Shown: positions 8,269 to 16,500 of the stretch, piece after piece
Numbering within the stretch: position 1 is the stretch's first letter
Layout of the letters: each line of letters starts with the position of its first letter
Assembly (NCBI RefSeq): GCF_032085515.1
Contig: NZ_JASXSX010000001.1
Location: forward strand, 1,116,001-1,180,000
Origin: Gleimia hominis
GTDB taxonomy: Bacteria > Actinomycetota > Actinomycetes > Actinomycetales > Actinomycetaceae
Direction of reading: 5' to 3'
Length of the DNA stretch: 64,000 nt
Position numbers and translations under genes: made by a program
Notes under the pieces: generated by a model
Database searches by the model: none
Seen by the model: the letters and a program-made list of their open reading frames with translations, nothing else
Told to the model about the DNA's origin: nothing

Positions 8269-9228
8269 TTAAATACCGATGCGGTTATTCGCGCCGTAGA
8301 ATATGAACCGGCCAATGAACTCCGCGACCAACACCAGCGTGAAACTCGTAGCCACCAAGGTGAGTACGCGCCGGTTCGACCTAGACCGAACCCCCGCGTC
8401 CGCAGGCGAATCTGGTAGGCGCGTGAGATACAAACCCATCAAACCTGCGCCCACTACAATCAACACGATCCGAGTTACGAACCAGCCCATCTGAAAAGCG
8501 TGCTCAGGCGGGTTAACCCCAGTGCCGCGCATAAAGTTGAACAAGATGACTACCAGCTCCACCGGCAACAACGTGACCGCCGCGACTCCCACCCAACGCA
8601 AGCACCGAGTGATCAAACGATCCACGCGCCCCTCCAATGCCGAATCAAACTCCATTGGGCGGCGGCTCATCCACCGGCTGAGCGTGTGGCTGCGGCGAAT
8701 CCACGGATAGGCAGCCAACGCCACCGCCACCGCCAACGGGCCCGTGATGAACGCGGTCAAAAAGAACTGCGCCACCGTCGTCCAATGGTTCCACGCCGGC
8801 ACAGTTGGCAACAGATACACGTTCGCGGTTACAAAAATGAACGCCAAACCCCACAGAGCAGTAAAGGACGCCAAAACATTACGCAGCAGCGGGCTAAACC
8901 AGCCCATCCACTGCACAAACGCGAACGCAAACCCGAGGCCAGCAAAACCCACCCCGAACACGATCTCTAACGACAACCACGACGAACCCACGTGGCGGAT
9001 CACGTTGAGCGAATTCAACGGATTCCCCATATGAAACATCGAACCCACCAGGGCCAACACCATGATCGGGCCAATCGCGTACAACGCCGGATACGACACC
9101 CGGTCAATAACTCTCGCAGAAGAATACCTCCGGCCCATCACATTAATGAACCCCAAAGCGATAAAGGCCCCAACCGACAGCTGGGTGAGAACCGTGAATA
9201 ACGTTACCGGCCACTCCGAAACATTCAC
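8269..9228 (-). CDS. dmsC: DMSO reductase membrane anchor subunit C, canonical copy
   Basis: This eight-helix membrane protein of 319 residues passes electrons from menaquinol to DmsB. It keeps the typical DmsC features: N-terminal LFTVLTQLSVGAFIALG, PALYAIGP, the HMGNPLNSLN...GSSWLSLEI segment matching the E. coli quinol-site region, and the C-terminal GRFIFYGANNRIGI. The start is GTG at 9228, two bases after the dmsB stop, with AAGGAG inside the end of dmsB. dmsA follows 60 bp downstream. The unusual point is that a second dmsC lies on the other side of dmsA. Confidence 0.93.
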   Translation of the reverse strand: MNVSEWPVTLFTVLTQLSVGAFIALGFINVMGRRYSSARVIDRVSYPALYAIGPIMVLALVGSMFHMGNPLNSLNVIRHVGSSWLSLEIVFGVGFAGLGFAFAFVQWMGWFSPLLRNVLASFTALWGLAFIFVTANVYLLPTVPAWNHWTTVAQFFLTAFITGPLAVAVALAAYPWIRRSHTLSRWMSRRPMEFDSALEGRVDRLITRCLRWVGVAAVTLLPVELVVILFNFMRGTGVNPPEHAFQMGWFVTRIVLIVVGAGLMGLYLTRLPDSPADAGVRSRSNRRVLTLVATSFTLVLVAEFIGRFIFYGANNRIGI

Positions 9229-9230
9229 CG

Positions 9231-9851
9231 TTAAATCTCCTTCCGGTTCGCAATATCCCCCGTGCGTTCATTCCACGGCTGCGCATCCCTATGCGGAGTG
9301 ATAACCAAATGCGGGTTTGTAATCGACGGATCTGGCAGAGGAGCAATCCCATCCTCATGGCCATACTTTGCCCGCAACTCGTCAATCGGCCCCCAATCCA
9401 ACGCGCGCGCCGGACATGCGGCCACACACGCCGGGTCCTCACCCTGCGCACGATAATCCGCGCACAAATCACACTTCGTCATGTGCCCCAACTCCGCATT
9501 AAACTGCGGGGCAGAATACGGGCACGCCCACTCGCAATAACGGCAGCCCACGCATTTACCCGGGTCCACCGTCACCGTCCCGTCCGCGTTCTTATGCATC
9601 GCAGTGGTGGGGCACACCTCCACACAAATGGGGTTCTCACAGTGGTTACAAGAAATAGACGTGTAGTAAGAAAACACGTTCGGAGTGTAGGTATCGCCAT
9701 TGCGTTGCCAAGTACCTCCGGAATATTCAACAACGCGACGCCAGTTAACCCCCAAAGGTGTGTCATGCTTGTCTTTGCACGCAATTTGGCAAGCCTTACA
9801 ACCATTGCAAAGCGTCTGGTTGAAATAAAAACCCAAGTTCTTATCCGCCAT
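9231..9851 (-). CDS. dmsB: DMSO reductase electron-transfer subunit B (four [4Fe-4S] clusters)
   Basis: DmsB moves electrons from DmsC to DmsA through four [4Fe-4S] clusters. The 206-residue product has four Cys groups: 15/18/21/25, 68/71/76/80, 100/103/106/110 and 127/130/142/146. The start is set at ATG 9851 because GGAGGGG lies 7 bp upstream; an in-frame ATG at 9866 would put that site inside the gene. It has no signal peptide, as expected for a subunit exported together with DmsA. It is the first gene of the operon, so the order here is B-C-A-C-D and not the common A-B-C. Confidence 0.95.
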   Translation of the reverse strand: MADKNLGFYFNQTLCNGCKACQIACKDKHDTPLGVNWRRVVEYSGGTWQRNGDTYTPNVFSYYTSISCNHCENPICVEVCPTTAMHKNADGTVTVDPGKCVGCRYCEWACPYSAPQFNAELGHMTKCDLCADYRAQGEDPACVAACPARALDWGPIDELRAKYGHEDGIAPLPDPSITNPHLVITPHRDAQPWNERTGDIANRKEI

Positions 9852-9916
9852 TAAAACCCCTCCCATCTGTCTATGCGCCGCCAGGTTAGCAAGCTCGAAA
9901 ACTAAGAAAACAAATG

Positions 9917-9944
9917 CTTATATTCACGCTTAAATCAGCACAAA
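9917..9944 (-). promoter_or_regulatory. Candidate sigma-70 promoter of the dms operon
   Basis: On the minus strand TTTGTG (complement of 9939-9944) and TATAAG (complement of 9917-9922) are separated by 16 bp, about 65 bp upstream of the dmsB ATG. Sequence match only. Confidence 0.35.
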
Positions 9945-9985
9945 GATATTAAGTAAATACCAGACGGAATGCTTACATAAAGACT

Positions 9986-10015
9986 TTGGTCCCATATGTA
10001 AAGCTGCGGTATAGT
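9986..10015 (+). promoter_or_regulatory. Candidate sigma-70 promoter of DUF6457-moaE
   Basis: TTGGTC at 9986-9991 and TATAGT at 10010-10015 are separated by 18 bp. Transcription would begin near 10022, giving a leader of 125-180 nt that includes the palindrome and the GCAAATGCGT core. Confidence 0.45.
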
Positions 10016-10052
10016 GGGGAAAGGTGTGATCGATCAAGAATTATGATTGGGT

Positions 10053-10087
10053 GCAAATGCGTTCAAACACCCTTAAAATAAACGCAT
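10053..10087. promoter_or_regulatory. GCAAATGCGT core and inverted ATGCGTT/AACGCAT pair, candidate molybdate-regulator site
   Basis: GCAAATGCGT at 10053-10062 is identical to the core of the palindrome ahead of the HTH-TOBE gene. ATGCGTT at 10057-10063 and AACGCAT at 10081-10087 are inverted with a 17-bp spacer. Binding by the regulator is inferred from the shared sequence. Confidence 0.35.
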
Positions 10088-10148
10088 ATAAGTGCCACGT
10101 ATTTGGAGCGGGTGAAGCGTGTTTTGAAAATAAAGATTTTGAGAGACA

Positions 10149-10556
10149 ATGAAGGTGGTTTCGAGAAATCTAAAACATGAACTAACCGAGGAGAGTTCGT
10201 TGACTACTGAAGAACACGCTAATAATGAACACGCTAATAGTGGCCACACTAATAGTGAACACAAACGTAAAGACGACCCAGCGGTAATGGCGCAAATGCG
10301 CAAATGGCTCACGATGGCGAGCAAAGAGCTAGACCTTGACCCACAGATCATCGCTGACGTAGAAAAAGACTTGTTGCGGCTCACTGGGTTCACGGCGCAC
10401 AACATTTCGCGCCCCGGAACACCCCTGACCGCGTTCCTCGTGGGGCTGGCCACAAATCCCCAGTCCACGCCTGAGGCAGTTGAACAAATCCGAGAAATGA
10501 CGTTGCGCCTGCAGACCCTGGGGAAAGAAGCCGACCTGGGTGAGGACGTGCGGTGA
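10149..10556 (+). CDS. DUF6457-domain protein
   Basis: The 135-residue product ends in a DUF6457-like domain of about 80 residues (RKWLTMASKELDLD...FTAHNISRPGTPLTAFLVGL), a small helical domain commonly found next to molybdenum-cofactor genes in actinobacteria. Its biochemical role is unknown to me. It overlaps moaE by GTGA, so the two are co-translated. The start is uncertain: the ATG at 10149 has only GAGAG upstream, whereas a TTG at 10200 is preceded by GAGGAG at ideal spacing. Residues 22-38 are a degenerate tandem repeat built on EHANN/EHANS, encoded by a 15-bp DNA repeat, which looks like recent expansion of an N-terminal tail. Confidence 0.8.
   Translation: MKVVSRNLKHELTEESSLTTEEHANNEHANSGHTNSEHKRKDDPAVMAQMRKWLTMASKELDLDPQIIADVEKDLLRLTGFTAHNISRPGTPLTAFLVGLATNPQSTPEAVEQIREMTLRLQTLGKEADLGEDVR
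10212..10262 (+). repeat. 15-bp tandem repeat, about 3.4 copies, in the DUF6457 gene
   Basis: Units at 10212-10226, 10227-10241 and 10242-10256 plus a 6-bp partial share the pattern GAACACGCTAATANT. The frame is kept, giving EHANN-EHANS-GHTNS-EH. Confidence 0.85.
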
Positions 10557-10978
10557 CCGCACGGATTGTTCGCGCCGAAATCTGGGATCGGCCAATTGAC
10601 CCGCAGATTATTACGGCAGAAGTGACGGAAGACAAAGCGGGGGCAATCGTCACGTTCACGGGTGTGGTGCGCAACCACGACGATGGGCGGGCGGTCACGG
10701 ACATTGACTATTCTGCCCACCCCACTGCCGCGCGGGTGATCGGCGAAATACTCGGCGACATCGCAGGACGCGAAGGGGCGCACGCGATTTCTTGCGTCCA
10801 CCGCACCGGACACCTCACGGTCGGGGACGTGGCCATGGTGGCGGTCGTTGCCGCATCACACCGCGCACAAGCATTCTCCACCGTGGCCCTACTGGTTGAC
10901 GAGGTTAAACGTCGCCTACCCGTTTGGAAAAAACAGCAGTTCCCAGACGGCACCCACGAGTGGACCGGCTCCGCCTAA
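10553..10978 (+). CDS. moaE: Molybdopterin synthase catalytic subunit MoaE
   Basis: MoaE, with thiocarboxylated MoaD, inserts two sulfurs into cPMP to make molybdopterin. The 141-residue protein shows GAIVTFTGVVRNHDDGR at 30-46, the HRTGHLTVGDVAMVAVVAASHR stretch (about 83-104) and the catalytic lysine region DEVKRRLPVWKKQ near 115-127. The GTG start overlaps the stop of the DUF6457 gene. The partner moaD is about 160 bp away but on the opposite strand, so the two subunits are not co-transcribed. A 26-bp imperfect duplication overlaps its stop codon. Confidence 0.95.
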   Translation: MTARIVRAEIWDRPIDPQIITAEVTEDKAGAIVTFTGVVRNHDDGRAVTDIDYSAHPTAARVIGEILGDIAGREGAHAISCVHRTGHLTVGDVAMVAVVAASHRAQAFSTVALLVDEVKRRLPVWKKQQFPDGTHEWTGSA

Positions 10979-11017
10979 CCAGGTAGAGGGGGATCGGCTC
11001 CGCTTAACCCGATAGAG
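10963..11017. repeat. 26-bp imperfect tandem duplication across the moaE stop
   Basis: Units 10963-10988 and 10992-11017 match at about 22 of 26 positions (GANCGGCTCCGCNTAACC...). The first contains the moaE stop TAA at 10976-10978 and the second repeats it. Period 29 bp. Confidence 0.85.
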
Positions 11018-11060
11018 TCTGGCGCACAACTGGATGCGCTCGCGGTAGGAGCTCTTTGTT

Positions 11061-11106
11061 GGGAGCGTGCGGGCCCCCTTGTGGGGAGCATGCGCCCCCC
11101 CCTTCA
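11061..11106. repeat. 23-bp imperfect tandem duplication between moaE and moaD
   Basis: GGGAGC-R-TGCG followed by a C-run occurs at 11061-11083 and again at 11084-11106. It lies in the 163-bp convergent gap, 36 bp past the moaD stop. Confidence 0.7.
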
Positions 11107-11141
11107 TGCCGGGGAAACGTGTGGTAACAGCGAGGGTCTGC

Positions 11142-11390
11142 TTAGCCGCCAGCAAATGGTGGGAGCACGTCCAATGGGTAGGTCGGATCTACCGTGCTTT
11201 GCCCATCCACGCGCTTACCGTCACTGAGGAACGAACACAGCTTTAATACGCGCTGAAGTTCCGCGTTGTCTTTTCCAACCCGCTGCAGCACAGCCGCCAA
11301 CTGCTCGCCCTCCCGCACGGGCACCGTCTGCTCCGAGGTGCCCGCAGCCTCAGACGCTGCCGCGAAATACCGGATATGTAAATCCGTCAT
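11142..11390 (-). CDS. moaD: Molybdopterin synthase sulfur-carrier subunit MoaD
   Basis: MoaD is the ubiquitin-like sulfur carrier of molybdopterin synthase. The 82-residue product has the family length and ends with the essential Gly-Gly (PPFAGG), whose C-terminus is adenylylated and thiocarboxylated. The N-terminal strand HIRYFAAASEAAG and the LSDGKRVDG loop match MoaD/ThiS folds. The ATG at 11390 follows AAAGG. It is downstream of moaA on the same strand with a 126-bp gap. The activating MoeB/MoeZ enzyme is not in this window. Confidence 0.93.
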   Translation of the reverse strand: MTDLHIRYFAAASEAAGTSEQTVPVREGEQLAAVLQRVGKDNAELQRVLKLCSFLSDGKRVDGQSTVDPTYPLDVLPPFAGG

Positions 11391-11516
11391 CTACACTGCC
11401 TTTCACTACCGTAACCGGGGCATACCCCCGTGTACCTAACGATCCGGACCACCAAGTTACTTCCAGTTCCAACAAATAACTAACGACAAAACCGGTGAGC
11501 TTGACGCGAGGCGAAA

Positions 11517-12596
11517 CTATCCACCAATTTTGGACATGGTGCGTTCGGGTGGGCGGAAGTCCGGCCGGCCCATCCCGTGCCCGGCCTGCTTATGCCACGT
11601 GGCGCCCATCCAAATATCGGCGATCTGCTCGTCAGAAGCCCCCGAACGCAACGGCCCGCGCAAATCTGTTTCCCCGCGCGCGAACAAGCACGTGCGCACC
11701 TGCCCATCGGCAGTTAGCCGCGTGCGATCACAATCCGCGCAGAACGGGTCCGTAACCGACGCAATAATCCCCACGTCCCCAGCTGGATGATGCTCGCTCG
11801 CCGCCACATCCCACAAGCCCGCCGGCGCACTGCCGCGCGGTGCGGGGGAGGGGGACAAGTCGAAGCGATCCGACAGTAAGTTCAACAGGTCCGCTTCAGT
11901 CAGTAGCTGATCACGATGCCATCCGTGCGAGGGGCCTAACGGCATTTGTTCAATGAACCGCAAGTGGTACCCGTGGTCTAAGCAAAACCCCAGCAGGTCC
12001 GCCACTTCACTTTCGTTTATGCCCCGCATCGCCACCGTGTTGATCTTAATCGGGCTCATCCCCACCCGCTGGGCCGCTTCGATTCCTTTTAACGCATCGT
12101 AAAATCGGTCGCGCCGCGCAATCTGCGCGTACCGCTTCGGGTCAAGTGAATCTAAAGAAATATTCGCTCGCGTAATCCCCGCGTCGAACAAACCCTGCGC
12201 CCGCTTATCTAAGCCTAAACCGTTCGAAGTAATCGCCATCCGCGGCGCTGCGCCAGAGTGTGTGCTGAACTGCGAGCAGGCGCGGGCAATGTCCTCCAAA
12301 GAACGGCGCAGCAAAGGCTCACCACCGGTGAAGCGGATCTGCTCAATGCCCAGCATTTCCACTCCAATGCGAATCAGCCGCACAACCTCCTCGTCCGTGA
12401 GGGTTTCTTCGCGCGGCATCCACTCCATCCCCTCAAGCGGCATGCAGTAGGTACAGCGCAAATTGCACCGGTCCGTCAAAGACACGCGTAAATCGCGCGC
12501 GACCCGGCCGAACTGGTCGCGTAACTCACGGGTACGAACAAGTGGGGAGGTCACTGCGCTACTGAAAATCCTTTCACTGTAACTGGGGTTGTCCAC
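11517..12596 (-). CDS. moaA: GTP 3',8-cyclase MoaA (radical SAM)
   Basis: MoaA starts molybdenum-cofactor synthesis by cyclising GTP to 3',8-cyclo-GTP. The protein is 359 residues. The radical-SAM motif CNLRCTYC lies near residue 45-50 after LRVSLTDR, followed by RFTGGEPLLRR. The C-terminal second cluster is FCADCDRTRL...VRTCLF, and the chain ends in the conserved Gly-Gly (SKIGG) needed for activity. The start is GTG at 12596 without a visible ribosome site. An in-frame GTG at 12554 has AAAGGA 14 bp upstream and is an alternative. The upstream 136 bp contains a 24-bp-period near-repeat and small hairpins. Confidence 0.96.
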   Translation of the reverse strand: MDNPSYSERIFSSAVTSPLVRTRELRDQFGRVARDLRVSLTDRCNLRCTYCMPLEGMEWMPREETLTDEEVVRLIRIGVEMLGIEQIRFTGGEPLLRRSLEDIARACSQFSTHSGAAPRMAITSNGLGLDKRAQGLFDAGITRANISLDSLDPKRYAQIARRDRFYDALKGIEAAQRVGMSPIKINTVAMRGINESEVADLLGFCLDHGYHLRFIEQMPLGPSHGWHRDQLLTEADLLNLLSDRFDLSPSPAPRGSAPAGLWDVAASEHHPAGDVGIIASVTDPFCADCDRTRLTADGQVRTCLFARGETDLRGPLRSGASDEQIADIWMGATWHKQAGHGMGRPDFRPPERTMSKIGG

Positions 12597-12611
12597 CGTA
12601 GGCGCTGCCTA

Positions 12612-12654
12612 GTTATGAACCATCAACGCGGTTCGGTTGTGAACCGTTCACACG
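12612..12654. repeat. Near-repeat of period 24 bp upstream of moaA
   Basis: A GTTRTGAACC-containing unit occurs at 12612-12630 and 12636-12654. CACAC-GAA-GTGTG just beyond is a small inverted repeat. It may be regulatory or another local duplication. Confidence 0.5.
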
Positions 12655-12732
12655 AAGTGTGCTCACTGCCGGCGAATCATCCACACCGCATTTATTACGG
12701 AAAATTTATAACAAAACTGGTGTACGTCGAGT

Positions 12733-13323
12733 CTAAGACCTTTGGGTAAGCCCTAGCCACTCAAACCAGCCGCGGTGTAATACAATCCACGCGATCAAAC
12801 CGTACCCAGCCTGCGACGGCAAACCAGTTACGCTCATCGCCAAATCGTCGTGCCACTGATCGTGCGCCTCGAGGGGCCCGTACGTGTCGACAAAAGGAAT
12901 TCCGCGGCGTTCACAAACCTCCTGACAAGCTTTCGACACGTCTTTCAGCGCCGCCCGGTCAGAGGTGCGCAGCGGGGGAGGACCCACAATCAAAGTGGCG
13001 ATCCCCCGTGAAGCTGCCACATCCACAATATTCGCGAGGTTAAGGCGGGTTCGGGCAATCGACAGGCCCGCTTCCACATCGTGAGTTCCCACCCCGATGA
13101 CGAGCCGGTTATCCGCTCCCTTTCGGAACCGTGGGTACACTTCGGCTTCCCACCGTTCCACCAGTTCCGTAGTTGATTCTTGAGGGCGTGCTAGCGGCAT
13201 CACGTATGAATGGTCCGGCATTTGTGTGCGCGCCACCGCGCGCCCCAACCACCCTAAACTGCGGGGGTCACCCGACCCGGCAACCAGTTCATCGCCTATA
13301 ACACAGATGCGTAACTCGCTCAC
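12733..13323 (-). CDS. SGNH/GDSL-hydrolase-like protein with degenerate catalytic residues
   Basis: The 196-residue protein has the SGNH fold signatures. Block I is VIGDELVAGSGDPRSLGW at 8-25 and block III is VIGVGTHDVEAG near 75-86. At block V, VTGLPSQAGYGLIA replaces the usual Asp-x-x-His. The block I Ser is Glu (GDEL), as in a widespread actinobacterial subfamily, and the catalytic His is not evident. It may therefore be a non-esterase or bind ligand without hydrolysis. No signal peptide is visible, so it is probably cytoplasmic. The GTG start follows GGGAGG. It stands alone, downstream of kgd on the same strand beyond a terminator. Substrate unknown. Confidence 0.8.
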   Translation of the reverse strand: MSELRICVIGDELVAGSGDPRSLGWLGRAVARTQMPDHSYVMPLARPQESTTELVERWEAEVYPRFRKGADNRLVIGVGTHDVEAGLSIARTRLNLANIVDVAASRGIATLIVGPPPLRTSDRAALKDVSKACQEVCERRGIPFVDTYGPLEAHDQWHDDLAMSVTGLPSQAGYGLIAWIVLHRGWFEWLGLTQRS

Positions 13324-13360
13324 GCATACCTCCCTCTCCCCGGTGTCTACTCAAGGATAC

Positions 13361-13392
13361 GCGGTGGTGACCAGTGAATCGATCACCACCGC
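13361..13392 (-). terminator. Hairpin terminator downstream of kgd
   Basis: GCGGTGGTGA at 13361-13370 pairs perfectly with TCACCACCGC at 13383-13392, a 10-bp stem with a 12-nt loop. No U-run follows, so it may be only RNA-stabilising. A 19-bp direct repeat (GCGTGTAAACCC) follows at 13391 and 13410. Confidence 0.6.
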
Positions 13393-13502
13393 GTGTAAAC
13401 CCGTCTTTCGCGTGTAAACCCCTCTCATTCGCACTGAGTGCACCCGAGCCCGCCCATAGGGTGAGCCGGACTTAAGGTGTTACGCGTTCAAACCAAGCAT
13501 TC

Positions 13503-16500
13503 TTAGGCTTTGGAACCGAACGCCTGCTCGATCAGAACAGCGTGCTGCTGTTTGTGCAGCCCCATCGTCCCAGCCGCGGGGGATGCCGCAGCCGGGCGGG
13601 CCACTACTTCAACTCCGCCATCCCACTGGTTGAACAGGTTCAGCGCCAAGAACGGGTACGCCCCCTGGTTCTGCGGTTCGTCTTGTACCCACACGCGCTG
13701 CGCGTTGGAGTATTGCCCGAGCACGGCCTCCAACTCGTCCCACGGCAGCGGGTAGTACTTCTCTAAACGCACAATCGCAACGGAGTTATCCTCGCGTTTA
13801 TCGCGTTCTTTCAACAGGTCGTAGTAGACCCGCCCCGAGCACAGCAGCACCCGTTTAACAGCGGACGGGTTTTCGCGTACCTGCGGATTGACCTCGTCGA
13901 TCACCGGTTGGAAACTGCCGTGGGTGAAGTCTTCCACGCTCGATGCGGCAGCAGATAGGCGCAGCAGCTGTTTTGGCGTGAAGGCAATCAACGGGGTACG
14001 CGGACGCCGGTAAGCCTGGGTGCGCAACAGGTGGAAGTAGTTTGCCGGCGTTGACGGCTGCACCACCCACATGTTGTTCTCCCCAGCCATCGTCAAGTAG
14101 CGTTCGATCCGCGCACTCGAGTGGTCCGGCCCCTGCCCTTCATAACCGTGAGGCAGTAGCAGCACAACGGAGGAACGTTGCCCCCACTTCTGCTCCGCTG
14201 ACACTACGAACTCGTCCACCACTGTTTGTGCCCCGTTAGCGAAGTCACCGAACTGGGCTTCCCACAGCACGAGCGCATCGGGCCGCTCCACGGAATACCC
14301 GTATTCGAACGCCATCGGCGCGAACTCCGACAGGGAAGAATCGTAGATCTGCAGTGCGGCCTGATCTTCCGTGAGGTTATTCAGCGGTGTCCACTCGCGC
14401 CCATCCTCGTGGTCGTGCAGCACTGCGTGGCGCTGAACGAATGTGGCGCGGCGGCTATCCTCACCGGACATGCGTACGGGAGTGCCCTCAACGAGCAGGG
14501 AACCGAACGCCAAAAGCTCGCCGAAGCCCCAGTCGATCTTCCCATCGCGACTCATCTTCTGACGCTTTTCTAGCAACTTACGCAGTTTCGGGTGCGGGTG
14601 GAACCCTTCTGGTACCGCCACGTGCGCATCCCCGATGCGGTGCACGATCTCTTGCGGGATCGCGGACTCCCACCCAATCATCTGGCCTTCGCCTTCGCGC
14701 TGGGACTGGGGGATTTCCAAACCGTGGCGCGTGTCTTCACTGGACCCCACCGGCATCCCATCGTTCTCCCGCGTTTCCTTCAAAATCTCATCCAAAGAAT
14801 CGTGGAAGTGCTTCAGCGCTTTCGCCGCTTCCTCTTCGGTAATGTCACCGCGCCCCACGAGGTTCGACAAGTAGTGTTCGCGCGTGGTGGGGGTGCGGTC
14901 GATCAGCGAGTACATCACCGGCTGCGTCATCGATGGGTCATCGCCCTCATTGTGGCCGCGGCGACGGTAGCAAACCAGGTCGATAATCACGTCCTTATTG
15001 AACGTCTGCCGGTATTCGAATGCCAGTTTCGCAACCCGCACCACCATCATCGGATCGTCCGCGTTCACGTGGAACACGGGGATCTGCAGGCCTTTCGCCA
15101 TGTCCGTGCAGTACTGGGTTGAACGGCCTGCGGCGGGGCCAGTGGTGAACCCAATCTGGTTGTTCACCACAATATGCAGCGTCCCCCCGGTTGCGTAGGC
15201 CGGTAGTTGACTCATATTGAGGGTCTCGTACACCACGCCCTGGCCGGCGAACGCCGCATCCCCATGAATCAGAATCGGCAGTACCGGGAAGCCATCTTCG
15301 CCCAACTGGTCTTGCTTAGCGCGCGCGACGCCTTCAAGTACGCCGTCAGCTGCCTCCAAGTGCGAGGGGTTGGCCGCCAGGTACACTTTCGTGGCGAAAC
15401 CATCGTCGGACGAGTACACGCCCTCGGTGCCCAAGTGGTACTTCACGTCCCCCGAGCCCTCCGCGGTACGCGGGTCCACGTTGCCCTCAAACTCAGAAAA
15501 GATCTGGGCGTAAGACTTACCTGCAATATTGGCCAGAACGTTCAGGCGGCCCCGGTGGGCCATCCCAATCGTGACTTCTGAAATGTTCTCGTGCGACGCC
15601 ACGTAGAGTACGCGGTCGAGCAGTGGAATTAACGACTCCCCACCTTCTAGCGAGAACCGTTTTTGCCCCACGTACTTGGTTTGCAGGAACTGTTCGAACG
15701 CTTCCGCCCGGTTCAACATGGTGAGCACGTGCTTGTGCGCTTCTCGCGACGGCTGCTCCCACGGGTGCTCTACCCGCTCTTGAATCCACGCGCGCTGGTT
15801 CGGGTCGGGGATGTGCATGTACTCAATGCCCGCGGTGCGCGTGTACGTGTCGCGCAACTGTTCCAGAATCTCGCGCAACGTCATGTGTTCGCGACCCCCG
15901 AACCCACCGGTGGGGAAAGAGCGGTCTAGGTCCCACACGTTCAACCCGTAGTTCGTGATTTCTAGGTCCGGGTGCTGGCGCACCTTGTATTCGAGCGGGT
16001 CCGTGTCTGCCGCCAAGTGTCCGCGCGTGCGATACGCGTGGATCAGTTCCACGATGCGGCTCGGTTTGTCTTTTTCAAACTCTGGATTGTATTCGTGGTC
16101 TTGCGCCCACGCGTATGCCGGGTAGGGGATCTTCAGGGAGCGGAACACGCGTGTGTAGAAGTGGTCTTGGCCCGCGAGTTTGCGCATTACTAGCCGCAGG
16201 AATTCGCCCGATCCCGCACCTTGGATAACGCGGTGATCGTACGTGGAGGTCATGGTCATGACTTTCCCGATCCCCAGGCGCGCCAACCGGTCCGGAGACG
16301 CTCCTGCCCATTCCGCCGGGTAGTCCGTGGCCCCAACCCCAATAATTGCCCCTTGTCCCTGCATGAGGCGGGGGACAGAATGCGTTGTCCCAAGCGTCCC
16401 GGGGTTGGTTAGGGTGATTGTTCCGCCCGCGAAGTCGTCCGGCCCGAGTTTGCCGGCGCGAGCGCGTTTCACGAGGTCCTCGTACTTTTCTACGAACTGC

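Larger units (their letters stand above)
9852..10148. other. Divergent regulatory region between dmsB and the DUF6457-moaE pair
   Basis: This AT-rich 297-bp stretch must drive both the dms operon (minus) and DUF6457-moaE (plus). It holds a plus promoter-like pair (TTGGTC/TATAGT), a minus pair (TTTGTG/TATAAG), the palindrome TGATCGATCA at 10027-10036 and a repeat of the GCAAATGCGT core at 10053-10062. It contains no ORF worth reporting. Confidence 0.65.

Noticed and set aside
10027..10036. FNR-type site ahead of dmsB
   Set aside because: TGATCGATCA is palindromic but has a 2-bp centre where FNR sites have four, so I do not call it FNR. It may still be an operator.
10212..10262. CRISPR-like direct repeats
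   Set aside because: The units are contiguous 15-bp tandem copies inside a gene, without spacers or cas genes. The same holds for the other repeats in the window.
12597..12732. Moco riboswitch ahead of moaA
   Set aside because: Only small hairpins and a near-repeat are visible in 136 bp; I cannot assemble the known multi-stem architecture.
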